From: Amycolatopsis rifamycinica
GTDB lineage: Bacteria > Actinomycetota > Actinomycetes > Mycobacteriales > Pseudonocardiaceae
Assembly: GCF_000695625.1 (NCBI RefSeq)
Contig: NZ_JMQI01000074.1
Location: 145,656-209,655 of the forward strand
Direction of reading: 5' to 3'
DNA: 64,000 bases
A model generated the notes under the pieces. That model was given only the letters and a program-made list of their open reading frames with translations. It did no database searches and had not been told where the DNA came from. A program made the position numbers and the translations under genes. Position 1 is the first letter of the stretch; each line of letters opens with the position of its first letter. Shown here piece by piece: positions 8,735 to 17,304 of this stretch.

Positions 8735-11116
8735 CTAGCTCCGCGTCCACTTCTGGCTGGTGCCGCCGGTGCAGGCCTGCAACGTCACCGGCGTGCTGTT
8801 GCCGGTCCCGTTCGGGGTCAGGCACAGTCCTGATTGGACACCGGTGATCGTCCCGTCGGCGGCGGCGTTCCACTGCTGGTTGGTGCCGCCGGTGCAGTCC
8901 CAGATGATCGCCCGGGTGCCCGCCGTGGTCGCCGCTCCCTCCGCGTCGAGGCACTTGCTGCCGTACACCTGGATCTGCTTGCCCGACGTGAGCGTCCACT
9001 GCTGGTTGCTCCCGCCGTTGCAGTCCCACAGCGTCACCTGGGTGCCGTTGGTCTGGGACACGTTCGGGACGTCGAGGCAGCGGCCGGCCCCGGTGTTGCG
9101 CAGCACCGACGTCGACCCGCCGCCCGAGCCCGCGACGCTGAGGTTGTCGAACTGCGCGGTCTCCCCCACGCTCGTGCCGATGCCGACCTGGCCGGCCGGG
9201 AACGTGCTGTCGGTGACCGTGCCGACCACGGTGCCGTCGACGGAGGCGGTGATGGTGCTGCCGGAGAAACCCAGCGACAGCTTGTGCCAGCTGCCGGTGC
9301 CGAGCGCGGTCGTCGTGCCGGTGCGCAGGGTCGTGTTCTGCTGGCTGGTGTTGTTGCGCCGGATCGACCAGGCGCCGTTGTCACTCACCCGGAAGTAGTA
9401 CGCGTTCAGGGCGCCCTGGTTGCCCGTGTCCTGCGAGCCGGCCCGGCCGAGCAGCTCGACGTACCCGGACTTCTCCAGCAGCACGTCCGTGCTGAGCGTG
9501 TAGTTGCTCCAGGCCACGTTGCCCAGTAGCGCGTAGGGATCGACGAACTTCTTCCAGGGGATCGTCTTCTGCGTCGCGGACTGGCGCACGCAGGTGCCCG
9601 CGCGCCCGGCGCCGCAGGCCGAGGTCTCGAAGGCGCCTTCCATGTCCATCAGGTACTTGGCTTCCTTGCCCTTCGCGTACGCCTCGAAGTCGTCGCTGTA
9701 GGGCAGGTTCAGCGAACCCTGCGGCGGGCTCGTGGCCGTGCCCTTGCCCTGTCCGGTGGTGGTCGTGATCGAGTAGAGGTAGCCGGGCTGGACGGTCAGG
9801 GAGTAGGCCCCGCCGGACGGCGTGATGTCGGTGCTGTGCACGAAGTGGTCGGCCGGGTTGTTCGAGTTGAGGTTGGTCGCCCACACGTGCACCTGGCCGG
9901 CGGACAGGCCCCCGGTGACGTTGAGGTTCAGCGTCTGGGCCGACGTGGCGTCCATCGTCTCGATGATCGTGCTGTAGTCGGTGTTGTTCGGCGACTTCAG
10001 CGAAACGTAGCTGCCGTTGCCGCGGTTGCCGCCGAGGTAGCCGCTGGAGGCGTCGAGGTACTTCCAGCCGGGCGCGGTGAACTGCGTCGTGTGCGCCAGC
10101 GCCCAGGAGTCCTTGCCGACCGCGTAGTAGCCAGACCACGGCTGGTTGGCGAGGATCAGCCCCACGGTCGGCCACGGGATGTTCGGCGTGACGGCGGCGA
10201 TCAGGTCCCAGTTGAGGTAGGCGGTCATCTTGCCGTCGAGGTAGACGCGGTTGATCCCGCGGGCCAGCGGCTTGGCGCCGTCGTTGTAGTCCTGGGAGCC
10301 GTTTTCGCTGGACCACAACGTCTTCCCGGTGTTCGTGACGTTCGCCGGGACACTGCAGGAGGTCTGCGCGCTGAGGTAGCCGCAGGTGTAGTGGGCGCTC
10401 AGCACGTCGGTCGCGTTGCGGTAGGCCGTGTTCGTCGAGATGGCGCTCGCGGGGCCCCAGTCGCCCGGCCACGAGTCACCGGAGATGACCTTGATCGCGC
10501 TGTACCCGTTGGCGTTGAGCGCGTTGCGGAGGGTGACGGTCCAGTCGGCGCTCCACTGCTTCTCGTTCTGGACGCTCGTGAGGTAGTCGATGGTCAGCCC
10601 GTGCTGCTTGGCGCACCCCAGCCACGACAGGTAGTAGTCCGTGAGGTCGTTGGAGAAGAACGTGCCGTTGCCGATCCAGCCCGGCGCACCCCAGGGCAGG
10701 CCCACCAGCTTGATGCCGGGGTTGCGCAGTTTCGCCTGTTCCATGATCCACCACTCGTACCCGCGGTTGCAGTCGAGGTCGCCGCGGAAGTGGGCGTGAC
10801 TGGGCTCCGCGCCACTGGTGGAGTTGGTGTCGCCGCCCATCTCCACCTTGAGGATCTGCAGGGCGGCCCCGTAGCCCGGCTTGAACAGGTAGTCGAGGAT
10901 CTGGCCGCGCTGCGGCTCGGGGTAGTCGATCAGCAGGCGGCTGTTGCCCCCGCCGCCGCTGACCGCGCCGACGCCGTCGAACGTGCGGCCGCCCGAACCG
11001 CCGTTGATCGTGATCGAGGTGGCGGCCTGGGCCGGCGCCGCGGCGACGACACCGCCCGCCACGGCCAGGACGGCCGCGGCGATCGCGGCGGCCGCGGTTC
11101 TCGCGCTCCGGAGCAT
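8735..11116 (-). CDS. Secreted GH59 galactocerebrosidase-like beta-galactosidase with ricin-B domain
   Basis: A 793-residue protein with a Sec signal ending near AQA-ATS. The catalytic barrel has the GH59 layout, with acid/base E185 in SVQNEKQW and nucleophile E271 in LWSSENGS. A beta-sandwich and a laminin-G-like lectin domain follow (about 470-665, ending QFDNLSVAG), as in mammalian GALC. A three-repeat ricin-B trefoil (about 670-793) closes the protein. The family hydrolyses terminal beta-galactosides; in this cell-wall locus the target is more likely a galactan or arabinogalactan side chain than a sphingolipid. It is the first gene of the three-gene operon, downstream of a LacI-type operator. 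Confidence 0.88.
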   Translation of the reverse strand: MLRSARTAAAAIAAAVLAVAGGVVAAAPAQAATSITINGGSGGRTFDGVGAVSGGGGNSRLLIDYPEPQRGQILDYLFKPGYGAALQILKVEMGGDTNSTSGAEPSHAHFRGDLDCNRGYEWWIMEQAKLRNPGIKLVGLPWGAPGWIGNGTFFSNDLTDYYLSWLGCAKQHGLTIDYLTSVQNEKQWSADWTVTLRNALNANGYSAIKVISGDSWPGDWGPASAISTNTAYRNATDVLSAHYTCGYLSAQTSCSVPANVTNTGKTLWSSENGSQDYNDGAKPLARGINRVYLDGKMTAYLNWDLIAAVTPNIPWPTVGLILANQPWSGYYAVGKDSWALAHTTQFTAPGWKYLDASSGYLGGNRGNGSYVSLKSPNNTDYSTIIETMDATSAQTLNLNVTGGLSAGQVHVWATNLNSNNPADHFVHSTDITPSGGAYSLTVQPGYLYSITTTTGQGKGTATSPPQGSLNLPYSDDFEAYAKGKEAKYLMDMEGAFETSACGAGRAGTCVRQSATQKTIPWKKFVDPYALLGNVAWSNYTLSTDVLLEKSGYVELLGRAGSQDTGNQGALNAYYFRVSDNGAWSIRRNNTSQQNTTLRTGTTTALGTGSWHKLSLGFSGSTITASVDGTVVGTVTDSTFPAGQVGIGTSVGETAQFDNLSVAGSGGGSTSVLRNTGAGRCLDVPNVSQTNGTQVTLWDCNGGSNQQWTLTSGKQIQVYGSKCLDAEGAATTAGTRAIIWDCTGGTNQQWNAAADGTITGVQSGLCLTPNGTGNSTPVTLQACTGGTSQKWTRS

Positions 11117-11148
11117 GGTTCCTCACTTCCGACGAAGGCGGCGCCCGG

Positions 11149-11159
11149 CGAAACTCTCG
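11149..11159. promoter_or_regulatory. CGAAA-N-TTCG-like element in the GH59 operon leader
   Basis: CGAAACTCTCG lies 33 bp upstream of the GH59 start. It differs by one base from the CGAAACTTTCG element described before Streptomyces xylan-utilisation genes. It is short and imperfect, so support is weak without conservation data. Confidence 0.25.
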
Positions 11160-11246
11160 GGCCTGCCGGCGAAACAATCGGTCGATCAGCGAAGGGGGAA
11201 ACCGCGCGGGAGAACCCCATCTTCGTCGACGGCGAACACGCTGGGC

Positions 11247-11279
11247 GTTAACGCTAACAGCACGCTGGCCACCGAACAA
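11247..11279 (-). promoter_or_regulatory. GH59-GH54-GH10 operon promoter with LacI-type operator over the -10
   Basis: On the minus strand, TTGTTC (11279-11274), a 17-bp spacer and TAGCGT (11256-11251) form a plausible promoter. GTTAGCGTTAAC (11258-11247) is a LacI-family-type palindrome with one mismatch to GTTAGCGCTAAC and covers the -10. The same palindrome in perfect form controls the GH127 gene (17306-17319). A LacI-family repressor released by a plant-wall sugar is the simplest reading. Confidence 0.65.
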
Positions 11280-11461
11280 CTGCCGCCGCGAAGCTACCGC
11301 CGCACTTTACGAAACAACGCGATCGCCGTCGCACCGGACGACGATCACCGCAGTTCACGGGCCTTTCGCGGCCGCGCGCCCGTCCTCCGCGCGAATGTAA
11401 GTTTCGGAACGGCGAGCGGGCAGAACACCCGGAGCCCCTTTCCCGGGCCGCCGTCCCGGGC

Positions 11462-11492
11462 TACAGTCACCGATTGCTGGGAGCGCTCCCAG
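11462..11492. promoter_or_regulatory. CebR-type operator box downstream of a -10-like element, GH6 gene
   Basis: CTGGGAGCGCTCCCAG (11477-11492) is a perfect 16-bp palindrome that contains the exact CebR consensus TGGGAGCGCTCCCA, known from Streptomyces and Thermobifida as the cellobiose/cellotriose-responsive repressor site. A -10-like TACAGT (11462-11467) lies 10 bp upstream, so bound repressor would sit on the transcription start. It is 44 bp before the GH6 start codon. No cebR gene is in the window. Confidence 0.9.
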
Positions 11493-11535
11493 TGGCCGGT
11501 TCCGGCGCCACCTCGTCGTTCGAAGGAGAATGTGC

Positions 11536-12903
11536 ATGCGCAGCAGGACAGTGGCCGCCGGTGGCCTCGCCGCGGTGGCCGTGACCGGCGTCGTGGCCAC
11601 GACCACGTGGGCCGGCGCGGCAGCCGCCGCCTCGGCCTACTACGCCGACCCCGGCACCAACGCGGCCAAGTGGGTCGCGGCGAACCCCGGCGACTCCCGC
11701 GCCGCGGTCATCCGCGACCGCATCGCCGCGGTACCGCAGGCGCGGTGGTTCACCACCACGAACACGTCCACCGTGCGCGGCGAAGTGGACGCCTACACCA
11801 GCGCCGCGGCCGCCGCGGGCAAGATCCCGATCATGGTCGTCTACGACATCCCCAACCGCGACTGCGGCGGCGCGAGCAGCGGCGGGGCGCCGTCCCACGA
11901 CGCCTACCGGGCCTGGATCGACCAGGTGGCGGCCGGCTTGGCGGGCCGGCCCGCGGCCATCGTGCTCGAACCCGACGTGCTCCCGCAGATGACGAACTGC
12001 CAGAACAGCGACCAGCAGCGCCAGACCACGGCGTCGATGGCGTACGCGGGCAAGAAGCTGAAGGCCGGCTCCTCGCAGGCGAAGGTGTACTTCGACATCG
12101 GGCACTCCGCCTGGCTCTCCCCCGCCGACGCCGCCTCGCGGCTGCGGGCCGCCGACATCTCCAACAGCGCCGACGGCATCTCCACCAACGTCTCCAACTA
12201 CCGCTCGACCTCCGACGAGGTCGCTTACGACAAGGCGATCCTCAACCAGCTGGGTGATTCGCGGCTGAAGGCCGTGATCGACACGAGCCGCAACGGCAAC
12301 GGCCCGCAGGGCAGCGAATGGTGCGACCCCGGCGGCCGCGCGATCGGCACCCCGAGCACCAACCAGACCGGCGACGCCCAGATCGACGCGTTCCTGTGGG
12401 TCAAGCCGCCGGGCGAGGCGGACGGCTGCATCGCCACGGCCGGCCAGTTCGTGCCGCAGCGGGCCTACGACCTGGCCATCGCGGCCGGGCCGATCCAGAC
12501 CACCACCCCGACGACGCCGACCACACCGACGACGCCGACGACCCCCACCACGCCGACCACGCCGACCACCACCACGACCCCGCAGCCGACCGGCGGCTGC
12601 AAGGTCACGCACCGGGTGGTCAGCAGCTGGCCGACCGGCTACACCGGCGAGATCGTCATCGAGAACGACGGCGCGATCATCAGCGGCTGGACGCTGACGT
12701 TCTCCGCCCCCGGGGTGACCGTCACCCAGGGTTGGAACGGGACCTGGAGCGACACCGGCGACACCGTCAAGGTGACCAACGCGTCGTGGAACGGCAGCCT
12801 GAGCTCGGGCGAGACCACCACGCTCGGCTACAACGCGACCTACAACGGGGGCACCCCGCCGCCGTTCCTGCAGCCGGCGCTCAACGGGATCTACTGCGGC
12901 TGA
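11536..12903 (+). CDS. Secreted GH6 cellulase (endoglucanase/cellobiohydrolase) with CBM2
   Basis: A 455-residue cellulose-degrading enzyme. The signal peptide is MRSRTVAAGGLAAVAVTGVV onward, cut near AAAASA. The GH6 domain (about 33-320) shows VVYDIPNRDCGGASSGG with D109 and LEPDVLPQ with catalytic acid D147. A Thr-Pro linker (about 322-350) leads to a CBM2 cellulose-binding domain (about 353-455, starting GCKVTHRVVSSWPTGYTGE). The ATG at 11536 is 7 nt from GGAGA and is preferred to the ATG at 11530, which would leave almost no spacing. Control is by the CebR-type box. It is the only cellulase here and the only carbohydrate enzyme in the locus without a ricin-B tail. The 3' end overlaps the DUF308 gene by 13 bp on the opposite strand. 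Confidence 0.95.
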   Translation: MRSRTVAAGGLAAVAVTGVVATTTWAGAAAAASAYYADPGTNAAKWVAANPGDSRAAVIRDRIAAVPQARWFTTTNTSTVRGEVDAYTSAAAAAGKIPIMVVYDIPNRDCGGASSGGAPSHDAYRAWIDQVAAGLAGRPAAIVLEPDVLPQMTNCQNSDQQRQTTASMAYAGKKLKAGSSQAKVYFDIGHSAWLSPADAASRLRAADISNSADGISTNVSNYRSTSDEVAYDKAILNQLGDSRLKAVIDTSRNGNGPQGSEWCDPGGRAIGTPSTNQTGDAQIDAFLWVKPPGEADGCIATAGQFVPQRAYDLAIAAGPIQTTTPTTPTTPTTPTTPTTPTTPTTTTTPQPTGGCKVTHRVVSSWPTGYTGEIVIENDGAIISGWTLTFSAPGVTVTQGWNGTWSDTGDTVKVTNASWNGSLSSGETTTLGYNATYNGGTPPPFLQPALNGIYCG

Positions 12904-13451
12904 ACCCCACGCTGCCGGCCCAGCCGCAGCGCGGAGACGAGGAAGAAGACGCCGCCCAGCGTGGCGTACCCGGCCAGTGCCGTCAGTGACGCACCGTCCT
13001 TTGTGGCCTGCAGGAGGAACGAAGTACCGGCCACGACGGAGATCGCGCCACTGAGGATCATCGGCCACTGGCCGCCGAGGCCACGCCGGGCGACGCCGAC
13101 GACGAGCTGGACCACGCCGGCCACGATCGCCCAGGTGCCCCACACCCGCAGCACCCCGGGGATCCCGGACGAGGCGGCGACGGCCAGGCCGCCGGCGGCG
13201 AGCAGGCTGATCGCGACGTTCGCGTAGAGCGCCGCGATCGGCCTGCCCGTCTTCGCCGAACGCGCGTCGAGCACGGCGGCGAGCACGTCGAACAGCGGGT
13301 ACAGCACCAGCAACGCGATGCTGACCGGACCGAGACTCGACGCCGTCGCGAAGAGCAGGCCCGCCCAGACGAGGGCGAACGCGAACCGGACGAAGTAGAG
13401 CCGGCGCAGGGGTTCCGCGAGGCCGGCGGCCGGAGCGGTGTTCGTGGTCAT
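12891..13451 (-). CDS. DUF308/HdeD-like integral membrane protein
   Basis: A 186-residue protein with about six hydrophobic helices (for example YFVRFAFALVWAGLLFATA and VSIALLVLYPLFDVLAAVL), resembling the actinobacterial DUF308/HdeD-type membrane family, whose biochemical role is unclear. The ATG at 13451 follows AGGAG. It is divergent from a tetR gene, and the 125-bp gap holds an inverted repeat likely bound by that TetR, so the two should be co-regulated. Its 3' end overlaps the GH6 gene by 13 bp in convergent orientation. Confidence 0.75.
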   Translation of the reverse strand: MTTNTAPAAGLAEPLRRLYFVRFAFALVWAGLLFATASSLGPVSIALLVLYPLFDVLAAVLDARSAKTGRPIAALYANVAISLLAAGGLAVAASSGIPGVLRVWGTWAIVAGVVQLVVGVARRGLGGQWPMILSGAISVVAGTSFLLQATKDGASLTALAGYATLGGVFFLVSALRLGRQRGVQPQ

Positions 13452-13465
13452 GGACTCTCCTGGGT

Positions 13466-13538
13466 AGATAGAACGATCTGTCTCGTTGGCGACTATGGCA
13501 GCGCCCCGGCATCGCCGTCAAGACCGACCGTTCTATCT
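13466..13538. promoter_or_regulatory. Inverted repeat between DUF308 and tetR genes, likely TetR sites
   Basis: AGATAGAACG (13466-13475) is exactly mirrored by CGTTCTATCT (13529-13538). The left arm lies just upstream of the DUF308 ribosome-binding site and the right arm just before a -10-like TAGGCT (13541-13546) facing the tetR gene. The layout matches autoregulation plus control of the divergent membrane-protein gene. Confidence 0.65.
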
Positions 13539-13576
13539 GCTAGGCTCGGCACGAGCGATCCGGGAGGTGGACGTCG

Positions 13577-14170
13577 GTGTCCGAAGCACGAGCACGGCTG
13601 CTGAGCTCGGCGAGCCGGCTGTTCTACACCGAAGGCCTGCACTCGGTCGGCATCGACCGGGTCATCGCCGACGCGGGCGTCACCCGGGCCACGCTCTACC
13701 GGCACTTCCCCAGCAAGGACGACCTCCTGGTCGCGTACCTGACCGAAGCGGACCAGCTCATCCGCACCCAGGTGGCGGCCGCGCGGTCGGGTTCGGCGGG
13801 CGGCTCGCCCGGCGACGCCGTCCGGGCGGTGGCCGCGACGATCGCCGACGGCATCTCCTCCCCCGGGTTCCGGGGCTGCGCGTTCCTCAACGCCGCCGCG
13901 GAATACCCGGACCCCGCCCACCCGGTGCACCGGGCCGTCCTCGCGCACCGGCAGTGGTTCCTGGACACCGTCACGGAGCTGCTCGCCGCGACGGGCGAAC
14001 CCGACCCGGAGCCGGCGGCGCAGCACTTCGTCATGCTCCGCGACGGCGCCATGGCCGCGGGCTGCCTCACCGACCCGGCGCCGATCTGCGCCACGTTCCT
14101 CCGCGGCGTGGAAGGAATCTTGAGCCACCGGGGCGCGCCCGCGACGGCCGGCGGCCGGCGCCGGAAGTGA
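13577..14170 (+). CDS. TetR-family transcriptional regulator
   Basis: A 197-residue TetR protein. The N-terminal HTH is RLLSSASRLFYTEGLHSVG followed by TRATLYRHFPSKDDLL, a very canonical DNA-recognition segment. The C-terminal ligand domain contains GFRGCAFLNAAAEYPD, common in actinobacterial regulators of small transporter or membrane genes. It starts with GTG at 13577 after GGGAGG. It is divergent from the DUF308 membrane-protein gene with a shared inverted repeat between them. Ligand unknown. Confidence 0.9.
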   Translation: MSEARARLLSSASRLFYTEGLHSVGIDRVIADAGVTRATLYRHFPSKDDLLVAYLTEADQLIRTQVAAARSGSAGGSPGDAVRAVAATIADGISSPGFRGCAFLNAAAEYPDPAHPVHRAVLAHRQWFLDTVTELLAATGEPDPEPAAQHFVMLRDGAMAAGCLTDPAPICATFLRGVEGILSHRGAPATAGGRRRK

Positions 14171-14238
14171 ACCAGCCCGCCCGGGCCGGCACCGCACCGC
14201 TCGGTTGAGCGCGCCACCGCGTGGGTATTCCTGCCGGT

Positions 14239-14889
14239 ATGGGTGCTTGGGGCAAACGGCTCGTCGCGTTGGCCGTGGCCGTGGTGGTTCTCGTCGCCGC
14301 GGTCCTCGTCGCTTCGGCGGTGCACCTGTTGCCCCAATGGCGCAACCCGTTCGCCCAGCAGACCGAAGAGCACTCCGGCCCGGTGCTGCTGCAGTCGATC
14401 GTGGAGCTCTCCCGCTACGAGGCGGCCAGCGGCTCGTTCCAGGTGGTCGTCGACATCAGCACCAGCTCCGCCCTGCCCAAGTTCCTCGTGGGCAGCGACA
14501 CCCTGTTCATCGGAGTCGGCACGGACAACGCGTACGTGGACTTCTCGGGGCTGAAGGGGGACGCGGTCCAGGTCTCCGAAGACCGCCAGTCCGCCTCGAT
14601 CAGGCTGGGACACGCGCAACTGGAGCCGGCGACGCTGGACGTGCACGAGTCCCATGTGTACGCCCGGCAGCAGGGCCTCTTCACCCGGATCAACGAGTTC
14701 CTCGGCGGGAACCCCAACTCGCAGCAGGCGCTGTACGAGCTCGCCCAGAAGCAGATCCAGGCCGCGGCCGCGAAGAGCTCGCTGGTGGCCGACGCCGAGC
14801 GGAACACCCGGACGATGCTGACCGGATTGCTGCAGTCGCTGGGCTACAAAAACATCACCGTCACCTACGCCGACCGCGATCCCGGCTGA
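14239..14889 (+). CDS. DUF4230 domain protein with N-terminal membrane anchor
   Basis: A 216-residue protein. One transmembrane helix near the N-terminus (LVALAVAVVVLVAAVLVASA) is followed by an extracytoplasmic DUF4230 domain, recognisable from GPVLLQSIVELSRYEAASG and the C-terminal LLQSLGYKNITVTY. The molecular role of the family is not known. I chose the ATG at 14239; the GTG at 14221 would only add six residues. It follows the tetR gene by 68 bp and converges on the GH127 gene with a strong hairpin between them. Confidence 0.75.
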   Translation: MGAWGKRLVALAVAVVVLVAAVLVASAVHLLPQWRNPFAQQTEEHSGPVLLQSIVELSRYEAASGSFQVVVDISTSSALPKFLVGSDTLFIGVGTDNAYVDFSGLKGDAVQVSEDRQSASIRLGHAQLEPATLDVHESHVYARQQGLFTRINEFLGGNPNSQQALYELAQKQIQAAAAKSSLVADAERNTRTMLTGLLQSLGYKNITVTYADRDPG

Positions 14890-14891
14890 TG

Positions 14892-14924
14892 ACCGGCCGG
14901 CGCCGCACCGCGACGCCGGCCGGT
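14892..14924. terminator. Bidirectional hairpin terminator between DUF4230 and GH127 genes
   Basis: ACCGGCCGGCG (14892-14902) pairs perfectly with CGCCGGCCGGT (14914-14924) around an 11-nt loop. It sits 2 bp after the DUF4230 stop and 7 bp beyond the GH127 stop, in the usual position for a shared terminator of convergent genes. No U-tract is visible, as is common in high-G+C actinomycetes. Confidence 0.65.
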
Positions 14925-14931
14925 GTCCGGG

Positions 14932-17265
14932 TCAGCCGTTGCGCACGAGGCGCCACCGGTTGGCCGCCGCGCCGTTGTCGGGGCCCTGCAAGGCGTAGGC
15001 CCCGGCCGAGGTGGAACCGTTCTCGATGGTCAGCAGCTTCCCGCTGTTGACGTTGCGGATCTTCGACGTCCCGTCGCCCTGGTCGACCAACGTCCAGCGG
15101 TGGTCGGCGGTGCCGTTGTCCGACCACTGCAGGACGCGGGCGTTGTCCGCCGTCGACATGTCCTGGACACCGAGCACCTTGCCGCTGTTGGCGTTGCGGA
15201 ACCGGACGGCGCTGCCGTCGGTGATCAGTTCCCAGTTGTGGTCCGCGGTGCCGCTGTCCGACCACTGGAGCGCGCGGCCGCCGTCGGCGGTGGACATGTT
15301 CTCGATGCCCAGCACCAGCCCGGTGCCCGCGTTGACCAGCCGGTAGGTCGTCCCGCCGGAACCGCTGGTGTTCCAGTAGACCGTGTAGTTGAAGCCCTGG
15401 GCGTCGTAGAAGGGGACGAGGCTGACCGCGGAACCGTTCGCGGTCGCGCTGAAGGTGAGCGCGCTGCTGCTGGTCCGGGTGACCGAGGCCGCGTTCAGCG
15501 ACGGCAGGGCGCTCAGCGTGCTGCTGCCGTAGTTGCCGGCCAGGACCACCGGGCCGTAGGTGACCGCCGCGACGTTCGCGTTGTCGTTGGCCGCCTTCAG
15601 CGCGACCTTCATCGGCAGCCGGACCGTGACCGTGTCGCCGGAGGCCCAGGACCGCGACAGGGTGGCGTAGCTGCCGGGTGTCGTGGTGACGTTCTGCGCG
15701 ACACCGTTGACGCTGATGGTCGCCCCGGCGGCCCAGGCCGGGATGCGGATGCGCATCGCCCAGGTCCCGCTGACGCTGCCGGTCACGGTCAGCGTGGTGG
15801 TGTCACTGGCCGGATAGGACGTCGTCTGGGTGACGGTGATCCCGCGCTGGGTCCAGGTGAGCACCGAGGGCAGGAACAGGTTCACGATCAGCGTGGTGTC
15901 GCTGTAGAAGTAGATCGAGTCCGCCAGCTTCGTCTGGGTTTCCAGCCCGGTGCCCTGGCAGCACCAGAACGAGTTGTAGTCGGTGCTCCACGTGCCACCG
16001 CCCCAGGCCGGGCCGAGGCCGCGGCGGCCGCCCGGGTTGAGCGAGCTGAAGTAGGTGATGTGCCCGTGGCTGTCGGCCGGGTTCTGCTGGCCGATCATCT
16101 GGTTGAGCAGCGCCCGCTCGTAGTAGTCGGCCAGGTCGGCGCGGTCCGGGTACAGGGCGATCAGTTCCCGGGTCAGCTTGAGCATGTTGTAGGTGTTGCA
16201 GCTCTCGCAGGTGTCCTGGTTGAGGTACCCGGCGATGGCGTTGGGCGCGCGGAAGTGTTCGGCCTGGCTGTTGCCGCCGATGGCGTAGGTGTGCGCGCCG
16301 ACGGTGATGTTCCACGCGTTGGTGGCGATGTCGCGGTACCGGGTGGTGCCGGTCGCCTTGTACTCGCGGGCGGCCCCGATCCACTTGGGGACCTGCGTGT
16401 TGGCGTGCAGCCCGTTGAGCTGGTCCCGGTTGGCGGCCAGGGGGTCGAACACGGCGGCGTGGTCGAACCGCTGCGCGACGGTCAGCCACCGGGCGTCGCC
16501 GGTGTACTGGTAGAGGTCGGTCAGCACCGCGTTCATCCCGCCGAACTCGGTGTTCAGCACCGACTGCATCTGGCTGTAGGAGAGCCGGGCGGTGCGCCGG
16601 TCGACCCACGCCGCCAGGTTCAGCAGCACGTCGCGGGCCTGGGTGCTGTCGAGGTAGCGCCACACGTCGAGCAGGCCGGCCATGGTCTTGTGGACGCAGT
16701 AGTAGGGCACGTTCCCGTTCGACAACCGCCCGGCTTCGAGGTTGTCGAAGTCGGACTCCGGGAATCCGGACAGGTACCCGGCGGCGAATCCGGCGGCGCC
16801 GTTGTTCGCCTGGCACTTGGCGAGTTCGGCCACCATGGTCGTGGCCTTGTCCCGGCACGTGGTGTCCCCGGCGACGGCCCACAGCTGGGCCCACGCGGTC
16901 AGGAAGTGCCCTTGCATGTGGCTGCGGAACGGGAAGCTCGGCGCGTCCCAGCCCCCGTTGGCGGCCGCGCCGTTCGTGGACAGCCGGTGGTTGGCCCGGA
17001 AGACGTACAGCAGCCGGTTGACGTCGACGAACCGCAGGTAGTTCTGCGTCCGGTTCTGGTTGTCCAGCCACCGGCTCGCGGTCAGGCGCACCTGGCCGAG
17101 TTCGAAGGGGTACGCGGACACTCCCGCGTCGGGGCGGACCGGCCCGGTCGCCGCGGCGGCCGCCGAAGCGGCGGGCGCCCAGCCGACGGCGGATCCGGCC
17201 GCGGAGGCGATGGCGGTGGCTCCGGCGGCTTGCAGCAGTCGCCGGCGGCTGATGGAGGAGGGCAC
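14932..17265 (-). CDS. Tat-exported GH127 beta-L-arabinofuranosidase with ricin-B-like domain
   Basis: A 777-residue enzyme of the DUF1680/GH127 family, which releases beta-L-arabinofuranose, for example from hydroxyproline-linked arabinans. A twin-arginine signal (SRRRLLQAAG) suggests folded export, fitting a metalloenzyme. The zinc/nucleophile set aligns with the Bifidobacterium HypBA1 enzyme: E354 and C356 in CESCNTYNM, and C435-C436 in FWCCQGTG, with C435 the presumed nucleophile. A C-terminal ricin-B-like lectin domain (about 645-777) has repeats ending DHNW, DHRW and ANRW. It is monocistronic, driven from a promoter whose -10 is covered by a perfect LacI-type palindrome. GH146 is a close alternative family. 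Confidence 0.9.
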   Translation of the reverse strand: MPSSISRRRLLQAAGATAIASAAGSAVGWAPAASAAAAATGPVRPDAGVSAYPFELGQVRLTASRWLDNQNRTQNYLRFVDVNRLLYVFRANHRLSTNGAAANGGWDAPSFPFRSHMQGHFLTAWAQLWAVAGDTTCRDKATTMVAELAKCQANNGAAGFAAGYLSGFPESDFDNLEAGRLSNGNVPYYCVHKTMAGLLDVWRYLDSTQARDVLLNLAAWVDRRTARLSYSQMQSVLNTEFGGMNAVLTDLYQYTGDARWLTVAQRFDHAAVFDPLAANRDQLNGLHANTQVPKWIGAAREYKATGTTRYRDIATNAWNITVGAHTYAIGGNSQAEHFRAPNAIAGYLNQDTCESCNTYNMLKLTRELIALYPDRADLADYYERALLNQMIGQQNPADSHGHITYFSSLNPGGRRGLGPAWGGGTWSTDYNSFWCCQGTGLETQTKLADSIYFYSDTTLIVNLFLPSVLTWTQRGITVTQTTSYPASDTTTLTVTGSVSGTWAMRIRIPAWAAGATISVNGVAQNVTTTPGSYATLSRSWASGDTVTVRLPMKVALKAANDNANVAAVTYGPVVLAGNYGSSTLSALPSLNAASVTRTSSSALTFSATANGSAVSLVPFYDAQGFNYTVYWNTSGSGGTTYRLVNAGTGLVLGIENMSTADGGRALQWSDSGTADHNWELITDGSAVRFRNANSGKVLGVQDMSTADNARVLQWSDNGTADHRWTLVDQGDGTSKIRNVNSGKLLTIENGSTSAGAYALQGPDNGAAANRWRLVRNG

Positions 17266-17304
17266 CGGGTTCTCCGTTCGTCAGTGGACAGGGAACGCGC
17301 GACG

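Noticed and set aside
12495..12590. Tandem ACC/CCG-rich repeat that looks like a microsatellite or a short CRISPR-like array
   Set aside because: It is in frame and codes for the Thr-Pro linker between GH6 and CBM2; there are no spacers.
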